Below are positions 1-5,059 of a DNA stretch of 5,059 nucleotides, one piece after another. The first letter of the stretch is position 1; each line of letters starts with the position of its first letter. The DNA is from CAG-582 sp964551965. Lineage in GTDB: Bacteria; Bacillota_I; Bacilli_A; RF39; UBA660. Both the position numbers and the translations under genes were made by a program. The notes under the pieces were generated by a model. The model saw only the letters and a list, made by a program, of their open reading frames with translations. It did not search any database and had not been told where the DNA came from. The stretch is from contig CAZKFB010000061.1 in the NCBI GenBank assembly GCA_964551965.1, positions 1 through 5,059 on the forward strand. The letters run 5' to 3'.

Positions 1-1
1 A

Positions 2-2002
2 GTAATTGTTAATAGTGATGTCTCAATTGAAATAATTAATTCTTTAAGTAATAACTATAATATTAATATTTCAATAAGTGATGATTATTCAGAAAATGAT
101 TATAAATCTATTTATGAAGGAATTGAAGATGAAAGAGTAATTAAAGGACTACAACACTTAATATATTACTTACATGTTAAAGAATTAAAAGATTTATCAC
201 ATTTATCGAAAGTAAATATTTTAAATAAAGAAGATTATCTAAAAATGGATATTCATACAATTAGAAATCTTGAATTAGTCGAAACTTTAAGATTAAAAGA
301 GAGAAAGAATTCTCTAATTTGGCTTTTAGATAAAACTAAAACCGCACCGGGAGCTAGATTACTTAAAAATTGGCTTTTAAATCCTTTAAGAGATAAAGAA
401 AAAATTGAAGATAGATATAATTATATTGATACTTTAAATGAACATTTCTTAGAAAGAGAAGAAATTAGAAATGCTTTATATGAAGTATATGATCTTGAAA
501 GACTTTGTGGAAAAATTATATGTGGTAACTTAAACGCAAGAGATGTATTACAAATTAAGAACTCTTTAAGTGTTATTCCAACATTAGATGAATTAATTAA
601 AAAATTAGGATTTAATTTTGAATTAAATAATCATGAAGAATTATATAAACTACTAGATTCATCAATTTATGAAGAACCACCAATATCAGTTAAAGAAGGA
701 TACTTAATTAAAGAAGGATATAATAAAGAACTTGATGAACTTAAATCGATAAGAAGTGGTGGTAAGGACTTTATTTCAGGGATTGAAAATGAATTAAAAG
801 ATAAGACAGGAATTCAAAATTTAAAAGTCGGATACAATAAGGTATTCGGATATTATATTGAAGTTACTAAAGGTCAAATAGATAAAATAGATCCAGATCT
901 TGGTTGGGAACGTAGACAAACTCTTACAGGCGCTGAAAGATTTATTACTCCCGAATTAAAAGAGAAAGAAGCATTAGTATTAAACGCTGAAGAAAAGATT
1001 GTGGAATTAGAATATAATCTATTCAACGAAATAAGAGATATCTTAAGACAAAATGTATTCAAACTAAAAAGTACTGCAAGTGTTCTAAGTCAAATAGATT
1101 GTTTAACTAGTTTATCAATTGTTTCGGAAGAACATCATTTAGTTAGACCTAAAATAATGGATACGAGAAGTATTAAAATTATTAATGGATCGCATCCGGT
1201 AGTAGAATGTGTCAGTAATGAGCAATATATTAAAAATGACGTAATTATGGATGAAGAAACCCAAACATTATTGATAACTGGTCCTAACATGTCTGGTAAA
1301 TCAACTTATATGCGTCAACTTGCAATTACTATTATTCTTGCCCAAATGGGTTCATTTGTTCCTGCTGAATCTGCTGAATTACCAATATTTGATTCGATAT
1401 TTACGAGAATTGGTGCCAGTGATGATTTAGTAAGTGGGGAATCTACTTTTATGGTCGAAATGTTAGAAGCAAGAAATGCTATAAGTAATGCAACGGAGAA
1501 TTCCCTTATCTTATTTGATGAATTAGGTAGAGGAACAGCAACGTTTGATGGTATGAGTTTAGCTAGAGCAATACTAGAATACGTTAACGAACACACTAAA
1601 TGTAAAACACTATTTTCTACACACTACCACGAACTTACTGAATTAGAAGGTGAATTTAGTACGATAAAGAATGTTCATGTTGATGCTATAGAAGAAGACG
1701 GGCATATTACCTTCTTGCATAAAATAAAAGATGGAGCCGTAGATAAATCTTATGGTATTCATGTTGCAAGACTTGCGGGAATGCCAAATGAATTATTATC
1801 TCGTGCTGATGAAATTCTAAAGTACTATGAATCTAATAAAGATAAATCTGAACATATTGAACAAATATCTCTAAATCTAGATGAAAAACCTGAACATGAT
1901 GAACTAAGAGATTATATTAAAGAGTTAGATCCATTAAAGCTAACTCCATTAGATGCTATAAATGAAATATTTAAAATAAAAGATATAAGCAAAAAGAATT
2001 AA
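2..2002 (+). CDS. mutS: DNA mismatch repair ATPase MutS (5' end outside the window)
   Basis: MutS recognises base mismatches and small loops in DNA and recruits MutL using ATP. The frame is open from base 2, upstream of the first ATG at 245, so the gene enters from the left; 666 codons are present, about 185-190 short of the usual ~850. The missing part is the mismatch-reading domain with its Phe-X-Glu motif. What remains starts in the connector domain, followed by the lever/clamp domains (the stretch WERRQTLTGAERFITPELKE is typical) and the ATPase. Seen there: Walker A GPNMSGKST (1280-1306), the ESTFMVEM signature (1439-1462), Walker B LILFDE (1505-1522) and the FSTHYHEL switch (1613-1636). 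Near the C-terminus QISLNL (1862-1879) resembles a beta-clamp binding motif. It ends in TAA. No mutL follows, unlike in many Bacillota. Identification is secure and the gene looks intact. Confidence 0.97.
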   Translation, partial: VIVNSDVSIEIINSLSNNYNINISISDDYSENDYKSIYEGIEDERVIKGLQHLIYYLHVKELKDLSHLSKVNILNKEDYLKMDIHTIRNLELVETLRLKERKNSLIWLLDKTKTAPGARLLKNWLLNPLRDKEKIEDRYNYIDTLNEHFLEREEIRNALYEVYDLERLCGKIICGNLNARDVLQIKNSLSVIPTLDELIKKLGFNFELNNHEELYKLLDSSIYEEPPISVKEGYLIKEGYNKELDELKSIRSGGKDFISGIENELKDKTGIQNLKVGYNKVFGYYIEVTKGQIDKIDPDLGWERRQTLTGAERFITPELKEKEALVLNAEEKIVELEYNLFNEIRDILRQNVFKLKSTASVLSQIDCLTSLSIVSEEHHLVRPKIMDTRSIKIINGSHPVVECVSNEQYIKNDVIMDEETQTLLITGPNMSGKSTYMRQLAITIILAQMGSFVPAESAELPIFDSIFTRIGASDDLVSGESTFMVEMLEARNAISNATENSLILFDELGRGTATFDGMSLARAILEYVNEHTKCKTLFSTHYHELTELEGEFSTIKNVHVDAIEEDGHITFLHKIKDGAVDKSYGIHVARLAGMPNELLSRADEILKYYESNKDKSEHIEQISLNLDEKPEHDELRDYIKELDPLKLTPLDAINEIFKIKDISKKN

Positions 2003-2020
2003 TTATTTAATTCTTTTTTT
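1991..2020 (+). terminator. Putative intrinsic terminator overlapping the mutS stop
   Basis: A perfect 12-bp inverted repeat has left arm AAAAAGAATTAA (1991-2002), loop TTAT (2003-2006) and right arm TTAATTCTTTTT (2007-2018), and is followed by two more T. The left arm contains the last codons and the TAA stop of mutS. The shape, with a run of seven T at 2014-2020, fits a Rho-independent terminator. The stem has only one G-C pair, so it would be weak; in such an AT-rich genome this may still be enough. Its location between mutS and an apparently separate operon supports the call. Confidence 0.55.
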
Positions 2021-2026
2021 CATAAA

Positions 2027-2054
2027 TCGACAATTTATTTACTTTGGTTATTAT
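2027..2054 (+). promoter_or_regulatory. Candidate sigma-A-type promoter for the SPOR-radC-mreCD-spoIVF block
   Basis: TCGACA (2027-2032, one mismatch to TTGACA) and TATTAT (2049-2054, one mismatch to TATAAT) are separated by 16 bp. Transcription would start near 2061, leaving a leader of about 14 nt that contains the GGTGA ribosome site at 2066-2070. It lies just after the mutS hairpin in the only real intergenic gap of the window. AT-rich DNA yields chance -10 matches easily, so this is a suggestion rather than a firm site. Confidence 0.35.
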
Positions 2055-2074
2055 ATATTAATCATGGTGATTTT

Positions 2075-2521
2075 ATGAAAAACATTTTAGCAATTACTTT
2101 TGGGGTAATTATAGCAGTTTTTATTGGAAGTCTTTTTATGAAAGTATCTAGTGATTCTGATGATTCGACAACGCTTGTAAACTATGAGAATAATGTAAAA
2201 GCTTTTCAAGTAGCAGCATACAACTCTCGCTCATCAGCCGAAGATGAAGCTAAATCTAAAAATGGAGTAGTAATTAAAGATGATGATTACTACTGTGTTT
2301 ATATTGCAATACTTCGAGATTCATCAAATATCAATAGAATGATTAAATATTTAAATGATACTCAAACATATTATTATGTGAAGAATATTGATTTATCGAG
2401 TGAAGTTCAAGATAATTTAACTAAATATGAGGAACTAATGAAGAATACCAATTCTGATGTAGCATTTATTAAGCTTAATAATCAAATATTAAAAATGGTA
2501 GGTGACATGAATGAAGATTAA
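2075..2521 (+). CDS. Small membrane-anchored protein with SPOR-like domain (SpoIIB-like position)
   Basis: This 148-residue protein has one N-terminal membrane segment (about residues 4-23, short KN before it), so most of it should lie outside the cytoplasm. An acidic/Ser linker (24-35) follows, then residues 43-105 look like a SPOR fold: FQVAAYNSRSSAEDEA resembles the first strand and helix, and YYCVYIAILRDSSNINRMI the second. SPOR domains bind peptidoglycan at division sites. The C-terminal 40 residues are charged and helical. In B. subtilis the gene in this position is spoIIB, a larger (~330 aa) SPOR protein of septal wall remodelling, so this may be a reduced counterpart. That link rests on position and a weak pattern match only. 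The ATG follows GGTGA by 4 nt; the end overlaps radC by 11 nt. No catalytic motif is seen. Confidence 0.6.
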   Translation: MKNILAITFGVIIAVFIGSLFMKVSSDSDDSTTLVNYENNVKAFQVAAYNSRSSAEDEAKSKNGVVIKDDDYYCVYIAILRDSSNINRMIKYLNDTQTYYYVKNIDLSSEVQDNLTKYEELMKNTNSDVAFIKLNNQILKMVGDMNED

Positions 2522-3188
2522 AGAACTACCAGACACTTCCAAACCTCGTGAAAAATTAATGTATTATGGTGTAGAAAACTTAAGCAATGCTGATTTACTT
2601 GGAATAATCTTAAGAACAGGTACAAAAGATTCTAATGCTATAGATCTTGCTAATAATATATTAAAAAAAGTTGGCAATATTAATAATTTAGCTAATATTG
2701 GTGTAAGAGAATTATCAAATTTTAAAGGAGTAGGGAATACCAAAGCAATAACCATTCTAGCATCTATTGAATTTGGTAAAAGAGTAACCAACAAATCTAT
2801 AACTCCAAAAATGCCATTAACTAATTCACTTCATGTTCATGAAGCATTTAAGAGCAATTTTAAGAATTTAAAACAAGAAAAATTAATAGCTATCTTCTTA
2901 GATACTAGAAAATGTCTAATAAATTATAAGACAATGTTTATTGGTACTATTGATTCTACAATCATGCATCCAAGAGAAATATTTAATGAAGCTATTAGAT
3001 ATTCAGCATCAGGAATTATAATAATGCATAATCATCCAAGCGGATCATTAATACCAAGTAAAGAAGATATTAATACAACAAGAAACTTAATTGAATCAGG
3101 TAAAATGCTCGGAATACCAGTAATTGATTCAATAATAACAAATGGAGAGGAGTATTATAGTTTTAATGATGAAAATAATGAGACATAG
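2511..3188 (+). CDS. radC: RadC family JAB-domain protein
   Basis: RadC (UPF0758) proteins carry an N-terminal helix-hairpin-helix region and a C-terminal JAB/JAMM metalloprotease-like domain. Despite the name, a role in DNA repair is not established. At 225 residues it has the usual full length. Residues 1-90 match the typical start (LPREKL-like KPREKL, then SNADLLGIILRTG, and the hairpin around FKGVGNTKA at 71-79). The JAMM motif is complete: E123, H173-N-H175-P-S-G, S183 and D186. Near the end the commonly seen DH pair reads DS (206-207). The ATG is 5 nt after GGTGA (2501-2505) and overlaps the preceding gene by 11 nt; the TAG stop lies inside mreC. radC just upstream of mre genes is a conserved Bacillota arrangement, although mreB, which normally comes next, is missing here. 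Confidence 0.95.
   Translation: MKIKELPDTSKPREKLMYYGVENLSNADLLGIILRTGTKDSNAIDLANNILKKVGNINNLANIGVRELSNFKGVGNTKAITILASIEFGKRVTNKSITPKMPLTNSLHVHEAFKSNFKNLKQEKLIAIFLDTRKCLINYKTMFIGTIDSTIMHPREIFNEAIRYSASGIIIMHNHPSGSLIPSKEDINTTRNLIESGKMLGIPVIDSIITNGEEYYSFNDENNET
3144..3152 (+). promoter_or_regulatory. Ribosome binding site of mreC
   Basis: The purine run GGAGAGGAG inside the end of radC is the only good Shine-Dalgarno match near the start of mreC. It lies downstream of the ATG at 3142, so that ATG is an unlikely start. The next in-frame ATG codons are 3166, 3169 and 3178. The gap from AGGAG to 3166 is 13 nt, rather long but closest to usable. Confidence 0.5.
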
Positions 3189-3825
3189 TTATTTATACTT
3201 TATTATTTTAATAATTGTACTAAATCATTCATTAATTATAAATCTAGTTACTAATTTAAATAGATTTATAACTGATAACAAAAATGAATATCTAACGGAA
3301 GTAAATATATTAAAAGAACAAAATAATTATTTAAAAGAAGAAATAAATAATATAACTAAGTTAAATAGTTATGCAAATTACAATTATAAATTAACAAGAC
3401 TTAGTTATCGAAGTGTATCTGATAAAAATATATTTTATATTAATGGAGGTAAAGATAATGATTTTAAAGAAAACTATGCTTTAGTAAATGATTTAGGATT
3501 AGTAGGAATTATAAATAAAGTAAATGATACATATTCTGAATGTCATACCATACTAAATACAAAAAACTTAAGTATTAAGATAAACGATTCTTACGGAACA
3601 ATTAGTAAATATCAAGATTTTTATCTTATAAGTGAAGATTTTTCTAATAAAGATAATACTAAACTAAATGATATTGTTTATACATCAGAATTAGGAACAG
3701 TAAAAGAAAGTATTAAAATAGGCATTGTAAAGAAAATAGATAATACTAGTATAACAAAGAAAATATATATAGAACCATTTGTTGATTTTAATGACATAAG
3801 CTATCTATATGTAATAGGTGAATAA
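3166..3825 (+). CDS. mreC: Rod shape-determining protein MreC
   Basis: MreC is a bitopic membrane protein that organises the lateral wall synthesis machinery with MreB, MreD, RodA and a class B PBP. With the 3166 start it has 219 residues, shorter than B. subtilis MreC (~290). Parts in order: membrane segment (about 9-30), coiled coil (about 38-64, with LKEQNNYLKEEINN) and the two-barrel MreC domain. Family landmarks are YINGGKDNDF (91-100), NDLGLVGIINKV (108-119), LNDIVYTSELGTV (167-179), IKIGIVKKI (183-191) and YIEPFVDFNDISYLYV (201-216). The frame is open from an ATG at 3142, but that codon precedes the GGAGAGGAG ribosome site; 3178 is a further alternative. It overlaps radC by 23 nt, and its TAA shares one base with the mreD ATG. 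It is shortened mainly in the loops and C-terminal tail. Confidence 0.88.
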   Translation: MMKIMRHSYLYFIILIIVLNHSLIINLVTNLNRFITDNKNEYLTEVNILKEQNNYLKEEINNITKLNSYANYNYKLTRLSYRSVSDKNIFYINGGKDNDFKENYALVNDLGLVGIINKVNDTYSECHTILNTKNLSIKINDSYGTISKYQDFYLISEDFSNKDNTKLNDIVYTSELGTVKESIKIGIVKKIDNTSITKKIYIEPFVDFNDISYLYVIGE

Positions 3826-4181
3826 TGGGATATTTATTACTAGACACATTTATTAATAGTTATACTAAATATTCTATTTTTTCTTATTTATATATCATAA
3901 ACTTTATGTCTCTAAATAGTTTTATATGTTCCTTATTACTTATATATATATTAACTAATGATATTATATTTACTTTACTTATACTATCTATTTATATTTT
4001 AAATCATGTAATATTCAGATATATTAAATTTAACCTAATATCATCTTTATTATTATTTATAGTATATTACTTAATTATTTTTGGTATTAATCCAGGTATA
4101 ATTATTAATGTCTTAATTGTTATATTAATCTATTTCTATAAATATAATAAAATAGGTGATATTTATAAAAAAGCTATATAA
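3825..4181 (+). CDS. mreD: MreD-like membrane protein, short
   Basis: MreD is a small integral membrane partner of MreC in the elongation complex. This 118-residue protein is almost wholly hydrophobic, with about four likely membrane segments (roughly 15-44, possibly two, then 46-65, 70-88 and 89-106) and a short basic C-terminal tail. The FGINPG stretch (86-91) sits before the last segment. Family MreD proteins are usually ~160-170 residues, so this one is short and sequence similarity alone is weak. The call rests on membrane topology and on its place directly after mreC and before the spoIVFA-like gene. The ATG overlaps the mreC stop as TAATG and follows AGGTGA (3816-3821) by 3 nt, so translation is probably coupled to mreC. 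A generic hydrophobic protein of unknown role is the alternative. Confidence 0.7.
   Translation: MGYLLLDTFINSYTKYSIFSYLYIINFMSLNSFICSLLLIYILTNDIIFTLLILSIYILNHVIFRYIKFNLISSLLLFIVYYLIIFGINPGIIINVLIVILIYFYKYNKIGDIYKKAI
4154..4160 (+). promoter_or_regulatory. Ribosome binding site AGGTGAT that points to an ATA start
   Basis: AGGTGAT matches the anti-Shine-Dalgarno sequence well, and the 9-mer AATAGGTGA (4151-4159) is identical to that before mreD (3813-3821). The only conventional start of the following gene, GTG at 4156, lies inside this site and has no ribosome site of its own. Counting 5 nt after GGTGA, as at radC, lands in frame on ATA at 4165, giving an N-terminus reading (M)KKLYKYISK. Confidence 0.5.
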
Positions 4182-4683
4182 ATATATATCTAAAATATAT
4201 CTTTCAATTATCGTATTTATAATTATTTCGATTATTTTAACCCAAGAGAAGTTATATTACCAAGCATACAGCTTAGTGTTTGAATCAGATATAAATTTTC
4301 AATATATCAAAAGTAAAAGTAAATATCTTCTAGGAAGTATAGTTGATAATAAAAATCATTTCGTATCTTCAAATAGATTAGTTCCTAAGAATATTGTAAA
4401 AAAAGATAATTCATATTATTTATATTTAGATTCTAATTATGTAATAAGTAATTTTAATAGTGGAGTTGTAACATTCATTGGTAAAAAAGATAATCTAGGT
4501 AATACAGTAATAGTATCGAGTGACAATGGAATTAATTATTGGTATTCTAATATTGAGAATATATCAGTTAATTTATACGATTATATAGAAACTGACACCA
4601 TAATTGGAAGTATTATCGATGATCATCTAATACTTACTTTAATGGGCGACAATAGGTATTTAAATTATGAAGATTACTATTAA
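4156..4683 (+). CDS. SpoIVFA-like membrane protein with degenerate M23/LytM domain
   Basis: In B. subtilis SpoIVFA anchors and restrains the intramembrane protease SpoIVFB in the outer forespore membrane. This 175-residue protein (counting from GTG 4156) has a basic N-terminus, one membrane segment (about 14-28), a linker, and a C-terminal M23-like domain (about 102-163). There SGVVTFIGKKDNLGNTVIV, then WYSNIENI and an ETDTIIGSI turn, follow the M23 pattern of a GxV strand, a YxHL strand and a GxxIG turn. The metal-binding residues seem lost: SSDNG stands where a His is expected, N132 replaces the His of Y-S-H, and the final HxH reads H157-L-I159. A non-enzymatic, protein-binding role is therefore likely. 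B. subtilis SpoIVFA is longer (~260 aa). The true start may be ATA 4165 (see the ribosome site). It overlaps mreD and, by 17 nt, the SpoIVFB-like gene, which strongly supports the call. Confidence 0.72.
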   Translation: MIFIKKLYKYISKIYLSIIVFIIISIILTQEKLYYQAYSLVFESDINFQYIKSKSKYLLGSIVDNKNHFVSSNRLVPKNIVKKDNSYYLYLDSNYVISNFNSGVVTFIGKKDNLGNTVIVSSDNGINYWYSNIENISVNLYDYIETDTIIGSIIDDHLILTLMGDNRYLNYEDYY

Positions 4684-5059
4684 TATATTTACTTATATAT
4701 TCTATATTATTCTAATATTATCAGGGTATATTAATTATTTAATAATATATCTTTTTATTATGTTCTTTCATGAATTGGGTCATATTATAACAATTAAAAT
4801 ATTTAAATATAAAATTAAAGAAATAGTAATATTACCTAGTGGAGGAATAATTAAAACTAATATATCTATTAATATAAATAGTATTAAACAGTTTATTATT
4901 AGTATTTCTGGCATTTTATTTCAATTAATTTTATTCTTAATTATTAAAGATAATGGGTCTTATTTGTATACCATATTTTATAAATTAATTTTATTTATTA
5001 ATATCATAATAGGAATAATTTTTATCTTAACTGGATTAAATACTTTATATAGTTTTTTC
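4667..5059 (+). CDS. SpoIVFB-like site-2 metalloprotease (M50), 3' end outside the window
   Basis: M50 proteases cut membrane-embedded or membrane-near substrates; B. subtilis SpoIVFB cleaves pro-sigma-K during sporulation. The 131 codons present run off the right edge. The zinc motif HELGH (residues 35-39, bases 4769-4783) sits in the second hydrophobic segment. LPSGG follows 16 residues later and SG (81-82) after a further 21, the same spacing as LPFGG and AG in B. subtilis SpoIVFB as I recall it. The third ligand, the Asp of the NxxPxxPxDG motif, is not visible; GLNTLYSFF at the edge could be its beginning. An in-frame TAA at 4661 excludes a longer N-terminus. AGG (4654-4656) is a weak ribosome site, and the start overlaps the preceding gene by 17 nt. 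Whether the substrate is a sigma factor cannot be told here. Confidence 0.87.
   Translation, partial: MKITINIFTYIFYIILILSGYINYLIIYLFIMFFHELGHIITIKIFKYKIKEIVILPSGGIIKTNISININSIKQFIISISGILFQLILFLIIKDNGSYLYTIFYKLILFINIIIGIIFILTGLNTLYSFF

Noticed and set aside
245..247. ATG as a possible mutS start
   Set aside because: The same frame is open back to base 2 and encodes MutS connector-domain sequence, so this is an internal Met.
691..722. Near-repeat of TTAAAGAAGGATA in mutS
   Set aside because: It encodes the normal MutS segment with two KEGY motifs and is not a DNA repeat element.
874..1062. Reverse-strand open frame of 62 codons inside mutS
   Set aside because: It lies opposite conserved MutS sequence, has no recognisable protein features, and is a shadow of the real frame.
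1315..1596. Reverse-strand open frame of 93 codons
   Set aside because: It is antisense to the MutS ATPase motifs and explained entirely by codon bias on the coding strand.
2564..2794. Reverse-strand open frame of 76 codons inside radC
   Set aside because: It is antisense to the conserved RadC helix-hairpin-helix region, with no independent support.
4176..4204. Short AT repeats (ATATATCT twice)
   Set aside because: They sit in coding sequence for the N-terminal Tyr/Ile/Lys-rich part of the SpoIVFA-like protein and are expected at this base composition.
4960..5059. Possible frameshift hiding the protease NPDG motif
   Set aside because: The other two frames are full of stops here and show no N-P-D-G residues; the motif may simply lie past the edge.

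Overview
The window looks like chromosome from a very AT-rich, cell-walled, low-GC Gram-positive bacterium (Bacillota, Bacilli side). Gut or environmental lineages near the Mollicutes and Erysipelotrichia are my best guess. The grounds are heavy A/T third positions, Shine-Dalgarno sites of the AGGTGAT type, and a gene order resembling the Bacillus subtilis spoIIB-radC-mreBCD-minCD-spoIVFA-spoIVFB region. All four Trp codons I located in the genes are TGG and none of the coding frames contains TGA, so the standard code fits better than the Mycoplasma code. No mobile element, CRISPR array, tRNA or rRNA is visible.

Layout, all on the + strand. (1) Bases 2-2002 hold most of mutS, entering from the left edge inside the connector domain and running through an intact ATPase. 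(2) An AT-only type hairpin with a U tract overlaps the mutS stop (1991-2020). A candidate promoter follows at 2027-2054. (3) A compact block of six genes runs from 2075 to the right edge: a small membrane-anchored SPOR-like protein, radC, mreC, mreD, a SpoIVFA-like protein and the first 131 codons of a SpoIVFB-like site-2 protease. Each gene from radC on overlaps the one before it, and most start sites lie just after a GGTGA ribosome site, so the block is probably one translationally coupled operon.

How the genes fit together. MutS (mismatch repair) appears to be a separate unit. The downstream block combines the cell-elongation scaffold proteins MreC and MreD with a pair resembling the sporulation intramembrane protease SpoIVFB and its regulator SpoIVFA. 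Compared with B. subtilis the block is stripped down: maf, mreB, minC and minD are absent from their usual places, and several proteins are shorter than their relatives. The SpoIVFA-like protein keeps an M23/LytM-type fold but seems to have lost its zinc ligands. The most interesting points are this reduced layout, a probable ATA start codon for the SpoIVFA-like gene, and what the FA/FB pair does in this organism. I do not see a clearly new system.
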